Source of the DNA: Mesorhizobium caraganae
GTDB taxonomy: Bacteria; Pseudomonadota; Alphaproteobacteria; Rhizobiales; Rhizobiaceae
Assembly: GCF_016836705.1 (NCBI RefSeq)
Contig: NZ_JAFCGY010000011.1
Span: forward strand, 1-64,000
Length of the DNA: 64,000 bases
Reading direction: 5' to 3'
Shown here piece by piece: positions 8,598 through 16,823 of this stretch. Each line of letters begins with the position of its first letter. Position 1 is the stretch's first letter. The notes under the pieces are model-generated. The model was given only the letters and a program-made list of their open reading frames with translations. It was not told the DNA's origin and did not search any database. Both the position numbers and the translations under genes were made by a program.

Positions 8598-9910
8598 TGC
8601 TGAGCCTGCTGGTTAGCCGACTTGCTGGGGTCAATGGTGTTGTCGACAGCAACGGACATGCCGTTGAAGAGACGGTTCTGGCCGGCGGTGACGACCTCGT
8701 CGCCGGCCTTGATGCCCTCGATGATCTCGACCATACCGTCGTTGCGGCGGCCGGGCTTCACGAACACCTGCGACAGGACAAGCGCCGGCTTCTCCTCGTC
8801 AGCGCCGGGTTTGCCGGCGTCAGCAGGAGCGGGCTTTTCGGCGGCCTTGTCCGTGGACTTCGCCGCGTCGGCGGCGGGCTTGACGGCCTCGGCCTGCGGC
8901 TTTGCGGCGTCGTCGGCTGGCTTGTCAGCGGCCGGCTTCTGGTCCTCTGCCTTTGCCGGCGGAGCCGCGCCCGCCTCGGCGGGGGCCGGAACGACCACGA
9001 AGACGAAGTCGCCATAGAGGCTCGACGTCAATGCGGTCTGCGGCAAGGACAGGATATTTTTTTCCTGCGGCAGCTCGACGCGAACCTGGACGAACTGGCC
9101 GGGCGTCAGCTTGCCATCAGGGTTGGCGACTTCGCCCCGGACGGACACCAGGCGGCTAGAAGCGTCGATCTTGGGGTCGATGCCGCGAATGGCGCCGGCA
9201 AATGGCATGTCGGCGCCGCCGCCGCTGCCGCCGATGCCGAGCCGCACGGTCTGGCCGATCTTGAGCAGCGGCAGCTGCTGTTCGGGCACCGTGAAATCGA
9301 CCCGCATGGTGTCCAGATCCTGCAAGGTCACCACCGCGCTGCCGGGCGAGAGATATTGGCCAAGGTCGATCTTGGGGATGCCGACGGTGCCGCTGAAAGG
9401 CGCCGTCAGCTGCTTCTGGTCGAGCACCGCCTGCAGTTTGGCCACTTGGGCTTCGGTGGCTGCTGCGGTTGCACGTGCCGTGTCGAGCGTAGCCTCCGGA
9501 TTAACGCCGCGCTTCTGCAGTTCGATGGCGCGCTCCAGCGCCGTCTGGACGACCGTGACTTGCGCCTTCGTTGCTTCGAGATCGGCGCGCTCGACGGCGT
9601 CGTCGAGCTGCAGCAGGACTGCGCCGTCCGCAACCTTCTGATTGGCGTGAAACAGGATCTCCTTGACAACACCGCTGGTCTCGACGGTCAGGTCGACGCC
9701 GCGCACGGCGCGCACCGTGCCGATCGCCTCGACGCCCGGCGTCCAGTCGGAAGGCTTGACGACAACCGTCGACACGGTCGTCGCCGGCGGCTTCATGGTG
9801 GCAAAATACTGTTTGATGGCGCTGTCACGGAACAGGTTGAAGCCGACGACGCCGACGCACACCAGAGCGAGCAGAAGCAGAATTGCTGTGATAGAGATGA
9901 AGCGCTTCAC
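8594..9910 (-). CDS. RND efflux periplasmic adaptor (membrane-fusion protein)
   Basis: A 438-residue adaptor with an N-terminal membrane anchor (about 4-26), a lipoyl/barrel-sandwich region and hairpin (about 65-200), and a beta-barrel (about 200-300). It links the RND pump to an outer-membrane channel. It is odd in carrying a low-complexity Ala/Lys/Pro/Asp-rich insertion at about 308-377, after which the membrane-proximal domain resumes as LVLSQVFVKPG. The insertion makes it longer than typical adaptors. It is the first gene of a two-gene operon and is divergent from a TetR regulator, with an operator in the promoter. Confidence 0.93.
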   Translation of the reverse strand: MKRFISITAILLLLALVCVGVVGFNLFRDSAIKQYFATMKPPATTVSTVVVKPSDWTPGVEAIGTVRAVRGVDLTVETSGVVKEILFHANQKVADGAVLLQLDDAVERADLEATKAQVTVVQTALERAIELQKRGVNPEATLDTARATAAATEAQVAKLQAVLDQKQLTAPFSGTVGIPKIDLGQYLSPGSAVVTLQDLDTMRVDFTVPEQQLPLLKIGQTVRLGIGGSGGGADMPFAGAIRGIDPKIDASSRLVSVRGEVANPDGKLTPGQFVQVRVELPQEKNILSLPQTALTSSLYGDFVFVVVPAPAEAGAAPPAKAEDQKPAADKPADDAAKPQAEAVKPAADAAKSTDKAAEKPAPADAGKPGADEEKPALVLSQVFVKPGRRNDGMVEIIEGIKAGDEVVTAGQNRLFNGMSVAVDNTIDPSKSANQQAQQ

Positions 9911-10006
9911 GAACTGTCCCCTCGGCCGGTGTCCGGCAAAATAGCCGAATTTCGGGACACCTATCCACGGGCAGGTCCCGATTACAAATGACGGCGAACT
10001 TACTGT

Positions 10007-10028
10007 ACCGTCTGGACGGTCTTGTCAA
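10007..10028 (-). promoter_or_regulatory. Efflux operon promoter with a TetR-type operator in its spacer
   Basis: On the minus strand a consensus -35 TTGACA lies at 10028-10023. Directly behind it is the inverted repeat ACCGTC-TG-GACGGT (10007-10020), filling the spacer before a weak -10. TetR-family repressors commonly bind such short palindromes, and binding here would block the adaptor/pump promoter. The same site is 40 bp from the regulator start, consistent with autoregulation. Confidence 0.7.
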
Positions 10029-10060
10029 TTCCGCCTAGGCTCATGTGGGGGAAGGGATCG

Positions 10061-10597
10061 ATGAAGACCCGAAGGGCAAATTCGCGCGACAAGATACTCG
10101 CCGCCGCTGCCGACGTAGCACGCGAGGCCGGCCCCGGCAGCCTGTCGCTGGATGCCGTCGCCAGCCGCGCCGGCGTGTCGAAAGGCGGCTTGCTTTACAA
10201 TTTTCCGACCAAGGCCAAATTGATGCAGGGCCTGGTGGAGAATTACCTGCGCGCCTTCGAACTGGCGCTGGAATCGGGCCGCGTCGCCGGCGCCAGCGGC
10301 GAGAGCCTGCTTGCCACCTATATCCGGCTCTCCGCGGCTGATTGCGACGAGCCGAAGCCGACGGCCTCGTGGATATTCTCGGCGATCGCCGAGGATCCGG
10401 ATTTCCTGACGCCGATAAAAGCCTTCAAGTCGCAGCTTCTGCAGCGGCTGAAGAGCGAGACACCGGACCTCAAGACGCTGCTGGTCTGCTTTCTGGCAAT
10501 CGAAGGGATGCGCAGCATGAACCTCTTCGATTCCGACGTGCTTTCTGCCGACGAACGCCGCTTGCTCGTATCGGCGCTGCTCGAGATTGCGGGATAG
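10061..10597 (+). CDS. TetR/AcrR-family regulator of the adjacent RND pump
   Basis: A 178-residue regulator with an N-terminal helix-turn-helix (about 10-56; SLDAVASRAGVSKGGLLYNF is typical of the recognition region) and an all-helical ligand-binding half. The ATG at 10061 has AAGGG four bases upstream; earlier in-frame starts lack a site and would run into the operator. It is divergent from the adaptor/pump operon, and the palindrome at 10007-10020 is the likely operator. Repression released by a pump substrate is the usual mode. The inducer is unknown. Confidence 0.9.
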   Translation: MKTRRANSRDKILAAAADVAREAGPGSLSLDAVASRAGVSKGGLLYNFPTKAKLMQGLVENYLRAFELALESGRVAGASGESLLATYIRLSAADCDEPKPTASWIFSAIAEDPDFLTPIKAFKSQLLQRLKSETPDLKTLLVCFLAIEGMRSMNLFDSDVLSADERRLLVSALLEIAG

Positions 10598-10747
10598 TTC
10601 CATCGGGGCGATGCAAGCGGGCGGGTCAAATCCCGGCGCTGCTGCGCCCCTTGCGCGATCAAAAAGACCATAGCCGTCACATCAGCTTCATCGTCCAGCC
10701 ATAGCGTCACCCGTGGTTCTTTGCTGCAGTGCAAACGGAGTGGGACG

Positions 10748-12349
10748 ATGGTGGACGTTGTTTCTAGCGAGGCGGGTATTCCGAGACCGGACCATCCGCT
10801 CAATCAATCAGGCGGCGCGAAGTGGTTCCTGCCGGCCTTCGGCGTGCTGGTGCTCGTCGGTGTCATTTATGTCGGCTACGCGCTCAGCCAGGATCTGGCG
10901 GTGGCCAAGACCGTGCCGTGGATCCTGCTTGGCATTGCCTTGCTGATTGCGCTGGGTTTCGAATTCGTCAACGGCTTCCACGACACCGCCAATGCGGTGG
11001 CGACCGTCATCTACACCCGCTCCATGCCGGCTGAATTCGCCGTCATGTGGTCGGGTGTCTTCAACTTCCTTGGCGTTTTGACCTCGAGCGGCGCGGTTGC
11101 GTTCGGCATCCTATCGCTGCTGCCGGTCGAGCTCATCCTTCAGGTTGGTTCTTCCTCGGGCTTCGCCATGGTGTTCGCACTGCTCGTTGCGGCGATCCTG
11201 TGGAACCTCGGCACCTGGTTCCTCGGTCTGCCGGCTTCCAGCTCGCACACGATGGTCGGCTCGATCATCGGCGTTGGCCTCGCCAATCAGTTCATGGCGC
11301 CGGCCGGCAGCGCCACCAGCGGCGTCGACTGGGGGCAGGCGACCAATGTCGGCATCACGCTTCTGGTGTCGCCGATCGTCGGCTTCTTCGCCGCCTTCAT
11401 CCTGCTCTATGTGATGAAGCTTCTGGTGCGCAATCCGGCCCTTTACGAAGCGCCGAAGGGCAACACGCCGCCGCCATGGTGGATCCGTGGCCTGCTGATC
11501 TTCACCTGCACCGGCGTCAGCTTCGCGCACGGTTCCAATGACGGCCAGAAAGGCATGGGCCTGATCATGCTGATCCTGATCGGCGTTGTGCCGACGGCCT
11601 ATGCGCTCAACCGCACGCCCGACATCAACTATCTCGAGGCCTACAAGGCGGCTTCGGTCGGCGTCGAGACGGCGCTCGGCAATTACGTCAAGCCGGGCAT
11701 CACCGTCACCGATGCCAAGGCAGCGGTGCAGGAGGCGGTGCGCACCAAGACCTGGAGCGACCAGACTACCGTGGCGCTGCAGACATACATCCACGACACC
11801 ACGGCTTCGTTGCAGCCTTACGCTTCGGTCAACAATGTGCCGACTGACCTCGTCAGCAATGCGCGCAACGACATCTATCTGATCGGCGAGGCGCTGAAGC
11901 TGATCGACAAGAAGAAGCTGCTGCCGATGGAAGCCGCCGACCTGAAGGCGGTGACCGACTATCACAAGGCTGTCGACAACGCGACGAAGTTCATCCCGCT
12001 ATGGGTCAAGATCGCGGTGGCGTTGGCGCTCGGCCTCGGCACGATGGTCGGCTGGAAGCGTATCGTCGTCACCGTCGGAGAGAAGATCGGCAAGAGCCAC
12101 TTGACCTATGGCCAGGGTGCCGCCGCCGAACTGGTTGCCATGATCACCATCGGCATGGCCGACCGTTTCGGCCTGCCGGTTTCGACCACCCATGTGCTGT
12201 CGTCGGGCGTTGCCGGCACCATGGCAGCCAACGGGTCGGGCCTGCAATGGTCGACGGTGCGCAACCTGTTGCTGGCCTGGGTGCTGACGCTGCCGTGCTC
12301 GATCACCCTCGCCTTCGTGCTGTTCATCATCTTCCGCCAAGTGTTCTGA
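10748..12349 (+). CDS. Low-affinity inorganic phosphate transporter, Pit family
   Basis: A 533-residue polytopic membrane protein of the PiT family. Both halves carry the repeated signature: GFEFVNGFHDTANAVATVIY near residue 70 and a matching segment with GLPVSTTHVLSSGVAG near 475. SSSHTMVGSIIGV near 170 is also typical. The two halves are joined by a long hydrophilic region (about 285-415), as in E. coli PitA. It should import phosphate as a metal-phosphate complex with protons. The start at 10748 has GGAG seven bases upstream. It stands alone and ends at a clear terminator. Confidence 0.93.
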   Translation: MVDVVSSEAGIPRPDHPLNQSGGAKWFLPAFGVLVLVGVIYVGYALSQDLAVAKTVPWILLGIALLIALGFEFVNGFHDTANAVATVIYTRSMPAEFAVMWSGVFNFLGVLTSSGAVAFGILSLLPVELILQVGSSSGFAMVFALLVAAILWNLGTWFLGLPASSSHTMVGSIIGVGLANQFMAPAGSATSGVDWGQATNVGITLLVSPIVGFFAAFILLYVMKLLVRNPALYEAPKGNTPPPWWIRGLLIFTCTGVSFAHGSNDGQKGMGLIMLILIGVVPTAYALNRTPDINYLEAYKAASVGVETALGNYVKPGITVTDAKAAVQEAVRTKTWSDQTTVALQTYIHDTTASLQPYASVNNVPTDLVSNARNDIYLIGEALKLIDKKKLLPMEAADLKAVTDYHKAVDNATKFIPLWVKIAVALALGLGTMVGWKRIVVTVGEKIGKSHLTYGQGAAAELVAMITIGMADRFGLPVSTTHVLSSGVAGTMAANGSGLQWSTVRNLLLAWVLTLPCSITLAFVLFIIFRQVF

Positions 12350-12376
12350 GCGGGTGACGTGAGTAACGACACTACC

Positions 12377-12407
12377 GACGGCGCCAAAGTTTGGCGCCGT
12401 CTCGTTT
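12377..12407 (+). terminator. Intrinsic terminator of the phosphate transporter gene
   Basis: GACGGCGCCAAA (12377-12388) pairs perfectly with TTTGGCGCCGTC (12390-12401), followed by TCGTTTT. It lies 27 bp after the stop codon. Confidence 0.85.
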
Positions 12408-12443
12408 TCAGGATCATGATAAGGGCGATCTCGGGCAGCAGTC

Positions 12444-13469
12444 ATGAATGACGCATCGCATCTGACATTGCTTGCCGCTGACGATCAGCATCATGCTCCC
12501 GGGCTGGTCTGGGCGTATCACGCTGCTCCCGGACAAAATCCGGCGCCGCTTGCGCCACGCGAGATCAATGCCGCACTCGCGGCACGCGACGGCTGGGTGT
12601 GGTTGCATGTCGATCTCGTCGACCGGCGCGCCCATTCGTGGATCAGCCATGCCTGCGCCTTGCCGGAATCGGCGCATGCCATCCTCGAGGGCCATGAGGA
12701 CAGCATGGCGCTGGTGCATGAGGATGGCGTCGTCCATGGCATTGCCGCCGATCTGCACGGTGAAATCGCCCGCCTGTCGACCACCATCGGCCGACTGCAC
12801 TTCGCTGTAACGGACCGACTGCTGGTAACGGGCCGTCGCCATTCTCTGGCCGCCGTCGAAGAGGTGCATGCGCAGCTCGCGGCCGGATTGCGACCTGCCA
12901 CGGCCTTCGAGCTGTTCGGCGCAATCATCCTGGCCTTCTGCAGGAACACCAGCCAGCGGTTAGCTGCGGCCACGAAACAGCTCGATGAGGTCGAGGATCA
13001 TCTGGTCACCGAACATCTAGCCGACGAAAGGCGCCGGCTGAAGGATGTGCGCCGCCTTGCAGTCTCGCTGCACCGGCCGATCTCGGCGCTGGCAGCACTG
13101 TTCCAGGATGAGGACCGTTCCGACTGGAAGCTGTCGGCCGGCGCGCATGAGGTGCTGCACCGGCTTGCCGCCAGGCTGCAGCGGCTCGACCGCGAAGTCG
13201 TCACCGTCAACGACCGCGCTCGGCTGTTGCAGGAAGAGGTGGCTGCCGAGCTTGCGGACGAATCGAACCGCAGCTTGAAGGCGCTGGCGGTGATGAGTGC
13301 GCTGCTGTTGCCGGGTTCGCTGATCGTCGGTATTTTCGGCATGAACACTGCCGGCCTGCCGCTGACGCAGACGTCGGGGGGATTCGAGCTGGCCCTGATG
13401 GTCGCGGCGGCCGCGACCGGCCTGTTTTACTGGCTGCTGCTGCGCGCCGGCGCCAATCTCAGGTTCTGA
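12444..13469 (+). CDS. ZntB/CorA-family metal ion transporter
   Basis: A 341-residue protein with the CorA fold: a large soluble N-terminal domain, a long helix (about 170-285) and two C-terminal membrane helices (about 285-303 and 315-335). The GMN motif that marks the pore is present (FGMNTAG, near 294-300), followed by GLPL. The short C-terminus and the divergent N-terminal domain resemble ZntB more than magnesium CorA, so zinc or another divalent cation is likely. It probably forms a pentamer. It has its own promoter region after the upstream terminator. Confidence 0.85.
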   Translation: MNDASHLTLLAADDQHHAPGLVWAYHAAPGQNPAPLAPREINAALAARDGWVWLHVDLVDRRAHSWISHACALPESAHAILEGHEDSMALVHEDGVVHGIAADLHGEIARLSTTIGRLHFAVTDRLLVTGRRHSLAAVEEVHAQLAAGLRPATAFELFGAIILAFCRNTSQRLAAATKQLDEVEDHLVTEHLADERRRLKDVRRLAVSLHRPISALAALFQDEDRSDWKLSAGAHEVLHRLAARLQRLDREVVTVNDRARLLQEEVAAELADESNRSLKALAVMSALLLPGSLIVGIFGMNTAGLPLTQTSGGFELALMVAAAATGLFYWLLLRAGANLRF

Positions 13470-13531
13470 GGCAACTCAGGCACTGACGAAGTCGGCTTCT
13501 GACCGGCAGCTTCTGCCAGGACAGGCAACCG

Positions 13532-14692
13532 TCAGGTTGGATCCTCGCGATGCAGGTCGTGTATGGTGACGCCGTCGGCATTGGTCGGCAGCATCAGCCA
13601 CTTCTTGTGGCGCAGCGTGCGTTCCGTATCCTCCAGGCCCATCTCCCAATGCTCGCGCATCGACGTGCCGGAGAATTCATAATCCTTGGCGTGGCCCTCG
13701 TAGCCTTTGTGCTGATAGATCAGGTGGACGATGTTGACCACGCCGGCATCCGAATAATCGGCGATCAATTCCTTCTCGCCGTCCTTAAGCTGCTCCGGTG
13801 GCACGCGCTTCAGCGCATCGAGCAACTTCATCTTGAGCGCATGGATGCGCTGGAAATTGTCGGTGTTCTGGCGTGTGCGGCTGGAATACATGATGTCCTT
13901 GTGGCGCGACAGCACGTCAGCCATGCCGCGCGGCAGCACGCCGCGGGCGCTGAACAGGTCGACCTGGAACACCAGCGAGGAGCGGTCCTCTTCCTGGTCG
14001 AGCAGATATTGCAGCGGCGTGTTGGAGACGATGCCGCCGTCCCAATAATATTCACCCTCGATGCGAATCGACGGGAAGGCCGGCGGCAGTGCGCCGCTGG
14101 CCATGATGTGCTCCGGCTCGATGCGCACCTTCTCGGTGTCGAAATAGACGAAATTGCCGGTCCTGACATTGACGGCGCCGACGCTCAGCCGCTTCTTGCC
14201 GTCGTTCAGCACATCGAACTCGATCAGGCTCTCCAGCGTGTCCTTGAGCTCAGCGGTGTCATAGAAGGAGGTAGCGCCTTCGGCGCCCGACAGCTGGAGC
14301 CAGGGATTGGGCGAGCGCGGCTTGAAGAAGCCGGGCTGGCCCATCGCCATCGTCATGAATGACGAGGTCTGGTTGCGGATATCGCGATAGATGTCGCCTT
14401 CCGGCGTGTAGGGCCAGATCTTGCGGCCCGAGACCGTCTGCCAGAACTGTTCCAGCCGCTGCAGCCGGCGGCTCGGCTCGTTGCCGGCGATGATGGCGGC
14501 ATTGATGGCGCCGATCGAGACGCCGGACAGCCAGGTCGGCTCGCAACCGGCGTCAGCCAGCGCCTGATAGACGCCGGCCTGGTAGGCGCCGAGCGCGCCG
14601 CCGCCCTGGAACACCAGAGCGATGCGATCGTACTGCGCGGTGATTTCCGCGATCGTTGCTGCAGCTGCCTTGCTGCGGTTACGCTCAAGCAC
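13532..14692 (-). CDS. Patatin-like phospholipase
   Basis: A 386-residue patatin-fold hydrolase. The oxyanion loop GGGALG is at 30-35, the nucleophile S59 lies in GVSIG, and the second member of the dyad is D218 in the WDGG motif. A DUF3734-type C-terminal region appears to follow. I chose the GTG at 14692: it overlaps the stop codon of the upstream decarboxylase gene by eight bases and has GGAG seven bases upstream, whereas longer starts would overlap that gene by 89 bases. Coupling to acetoacetate decarboxylase and a divergent 3-hydroxybutyrate dehydrogenase suggests a role in polyhydroxybutyrate granule or lipid turnover; this is inference. Confidence 0.88.
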   Translation of the reverse strand: MLERNRSKAAAATIAEITAQYDRIALVFQGGGALGAYQAGVYQALADAGCEPTWLSGVSIGAINAAIIAGNEPSRRLQRLEQFWQTVSGRKIWPYTPEGDIYRDIRNQTSSFMTMAMGQPGFFKPRSPNPWLQLSGAEGATSFYDTAELKDTLESLIEFDVLNDGKKRLSVGAVNVRTGNFVYFDTEKVRIEPEHIMASGALPPAFPSIRIEGEYYWDGGIVSNTPLQYLLDQEEDRSSLVFQVDLFSARGVLPRGMADVLSRHKDIMYSSRTRQNTDNFQRIHALKMKLLDALKRVPPEQLKDGEKELIADYSDAGVVNIVHLIYQHKGYEGHAKDYEFSGTSMREHWEMGLEDTERTLRHKKWLMLPTNADGVTIHDLHREDPT

Positions 14693-15482
14693 TGACTTTC
14701 TCCAGTCTGGTCGCGCCGGCAGCAGACTGGCTGTTTTCGGCGAGGTAATCATGCACGACTTCGCCGAGGCCAAGCGTCAGATCTGCTTTGAAGTGGACGG
14801 CCGAGACGATGTCGAGCACCGGCAATTTCGCCACGTCGGCCATCACGTGCGGGCGAAGATCGAGCGCGGCCGGCGCTGTCCAGGCTTCCTTCAGCATGAT
14901 GTCGGTCAGGTAATAGCGCACCAGCTCGCAGATGCGCGGGCTGCCGTCGACATGCGGGATGATCTTGATCAGGAAGTTCGGCGCGGCAAGCGAGGCGAGC
15001 ACCTGATCGTGGTCGGCCTCGCGATGCTTGTAACCCATCGTACCGGTGGCGCAGAGAACGCTGCCATAATGCAGCGTGCCGACCACCACTTCGCCCTCAT
15101 GCACGATCTTGGGGTTGGCGAGCTTTTTGGGAAACCCCCAGAGTTCACGGCCGCCCGCGATCGGCGCATCGTCGTCGAGATACATGGAATGGACATAGCC
15201 ACCATGCTGGCCCTTGTAGCGGACGGGGATGACCTGGCCGGTCTCGGTGTAGTCGCCGAAGCCGGTTGAGTCAGGCATGCGGATGAATTCGTATTTGACC
15301 AGCGGCTCGTCGATCTCCAGCGGCGCCGGCACCACGGCTTCGAGCGCCTCGCGCGTCGTGCGGTAGGTGATGATGACGTATTCGCGATCGAAGAAACGGT
15401 ATGGGCCGGGCGGGAAGGAAGGGTTGGTCAGCGGCATCGCATAGGCACGCTTCACGACATCGGCGATTTCCAAATTGCTCAC
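14685..15482 (-). CDS. adc: Acetoacetate decarboxylase
   Basis: A 265-residue member of the acetoacetate decarboxylase family, which converts acetoacetate to acetone and CO2 through a Schiff base on lysine. The active-site segment ELWGFPKKLANPK is present; K119 should form the Schiff base and K120 is the neighbour that lowers its pKa. Length and motif fit the family well. It is the first gene of an operon with a patatin-like hydrolase and is divergent from 3-hydroxybutyrate dehydrogenase, whose product is acetoacetate. Some family members act on other beta-keto acids, so the true substrate is not certain. Confidence 0.9.
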   Translation of the reverse strand: MSNLEIADVVKRAYAMPLTNPSFPPGPYRFFDREYVIITYRTTREALEAVVPAPLEIDEPLVKYEFIRMPDSTGFGDYTETGQVIPVRYKGQHGGYVHSMYLDDDAPIAGGRELWGFPKKLANPKIVHEGEVVVGTLHYGSVLCATGTMGYKHREADHDQVLASLAAPNFLIKIIPHVDGSPRICELVRYYLTDIMLKEAWTAPAALDLRPHVMADVAKLPVLDIVSAVHFKADLTLGLGEVVHDYLAENSQSAAGATRLEKVSA

Positions 15483-15596
15483 CCATCGGTTCAGGAACGA
15501 TCTTGCGGACGTGCAGGACGATTATGTTGCACGGCAGCATGACAGTGCCATGTCGTGTCAATTCGATGCCAGCGCAAGGCGCGCGTGAAGGATCAC

Positions 15597-15640
15597 AACA
15601 TTGTAATCGCAATGACATATGGTCATGCCATTGTTATGTT
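15597..15640. promoter_or_regulatory. Candidate operator between adc and the hydroxybutyrate dehydrogenase gene
   Basis: A nested palindrome sits in the divergent intergenic region. ATGAC (15612-15616) is inverted as GTCAT (15622-15626), and outer arms AACAT (15597-15601) and ATGTT (15636-15640) share nearly the same centre. The sequence is AT-rich against its surroundings. A second inverted repeat TGACA/TGTCA spans 15540-15560. No regulator gene is adjacent, so the binding protein is unknown. Confidence 0.45.
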
Positions 15641-15693
15641 GCGATGCACAAACCATCTGCGTCAAAGCTCCTCCCACCAGTCGCGAGATCTCC

Positions 15694-16482
15694 ATGGGTT
15701 CCCTGTCTTCGAAGAATGCGCTCGTCACCGGCTCGACCAGCGGCATCGGCCTGGCCATTGCCCGCGCCTTTGCCGCCGAAGGCGCCAACGTCACCATCAA
15801 CGGACTCGGCGATGCCGCAGCGATCGAGCAGGAGCGCGCCGGCATCGAGAAGGATTTCGGCGTCAAGTGCCGCTACTCCGGCGCCAACATGATGGACGGC
15901 GCGGCTGTGACCGCCATGGTGCACGAGGCTGAAGCGGCCTTCGGCAGCCTCGACATTCTGGTCAACAATGCCGGCATCCAGCATGTAGCGCCGATCGAAG
16001 AGTTTCCCGACGACAAGTGGGAAGCCATCATCCGCATCAATCTGCTCGCTGCCTTCTATGCGATCAAGGCCGTGGTGCCGGGCATGAAGGCGCGCAAATG
16101 GGGGCGCATCATCAACACCGCCTCGGCGCATGCGCTGGTCGCCTCGCCGTTCAAGTCGGCTTATGTCTCGGCCAAACACGGCATTGCCGGCCTGACCAAG
16201 ACGGTGGCGCTCGAAGTCGCTCAGGACGGCATCACCGTCAACGCCATCGCGCCTGGCTATGTCTGGACGCCGCTGGTCGAAAAGCAGATCCCCGACACGA
16301 TGAAGGCGCGCGGCATGACCGAGGAGCAGGTCAAGCACGACGTGCTCCTGGCGGCGCAGCCGACCAAGGAATTCGTAACCGTCGAGGAGCTTGCCGCGCT
16401 GACGCTTTTCCTGTGCTCGGATTCGGCCAAACAGATCACCGGCACGACCTTGCCGATGGATGGCGGCTGGACGGCGCAATAG
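15694..16482 (+). CDS. bdhA: 3-hydroxybutyrate dehydrogenase (SDR family)
   Basis: A 262-residue short-chain dehydrogenase. The cofactor motif TGSTSGIG is at 12-19, NNAG at 91-94, and the catalytic residues S144, Y157 and K161 are in place. Sequence features such as IQHVAPIEEFP and the segment around YVWTPLVEKQIPD are typical of D-3-hydroxybutyrate dehydrogenases, which oxidise 3-hydroxybutyrate to acetoacetate with NAD. It is divergent from the decarboxylase that would consume acetoacetate. The start at 15694 is chosen because the SDR fold begins right after it; the ribosome binding site is weak. Confidence 0.9.
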   Translation: MGSLSSKNALVTGSTSGIGLAIARAFAAEGANVTINGLGDAAAIEQERAGIEKDFGVKCRYSGANMMDGAAVTAMVHEAEAAFGSLDILVNNAGIQHVAPIEEFPDDKWEAIIRINLLAAFYAIKAVVPGMKARKWGRIINTASAHALVASPFKSAYVSAKHGIAGLTKTVALEVAQDGITVNAIAPGYVWTPLVEKQIPDTMKARGMTEEQVKHDVLLAAQPTKEFVTVEELAALTLFLCSDSAKQITGTTLPMDGGWTAQ

Positions 16483-16524
16483 GGCCGTCCCCGAGATCAA
16501 CTCGCCACCACAGACTGCAGATTG

Positions 16525-16548
16525 ACTCATCCCCCCGGGGAGGATAGT
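16525..16548 (+). promoter_or_regulatory. Candidate CsoR/RcnR-type operator upstream of dmeR
   Basis: The self-complementary core CCCCGGGG (16533-16540) is flanked at equal distance by ACT (16525-16527) and AGT (16546-16548). G/C-tract palindromes of this kind are typical operators of the CsoR/RcnR family. It ends nine bases before the repressor start codon, so repression there could also occlude translation signals. Confidence 0.55.
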
Positions 16549-16556
16549 CGACTGGC

Positions 16557-16823
16557 ATGACAGACAACACGCATCGGTCGCATCCCGCTATCGTGAAGCG
16601 TCTAAAGCGCGCGCAAGGCCACCTTGCGGCAGTGCTCTCCATGTTCGAAGCTCATCGTTCCTGTGTTGACCTCGCACAGCAACTCCATGCCGTGGAAAGC
16701 GCCATAAGCAGCGCCAAGCGAGAACTGATCCACGACCATATCGAACATTGCCTGACCGACACCGCCGAGAGCGGAGCGCACGGCTCGCTGACGGAACTCA
16801 AGCAGTTGGCCAAGTATCTATGA
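16557..16823 (+). CDS. dmeR: Metal-sensing repressor, CsoR/RcnR family (DmeR-like)
   Basis: An 88-residue all-helical repressor. It has the family hallmark RLKRAQGHL, a single mid-protein Cys36, and a second helix with H61, H64 and C65 plus His residues at the N-terminus (H6, H9). An RcnR-like set of His and Cys ligands suggests nickel or cobalt rather than copper or formaldehyde. It is translationally coupled (ATGA overlap) to a CDF exporter, matching the dmeR-dmeF operon described in Rhizobium leguminosarum. The likely operator lies just upstream at 16525-16548. Confidence 0.85.
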   Translation: MTDNTHRSHPAIVKRLKRAQGHLAAVLSMFEAHRSCVDLAQQLHAVESAISSAKRELIHDHIEHCLTDTAESGAHGSLTELKQLAKYL

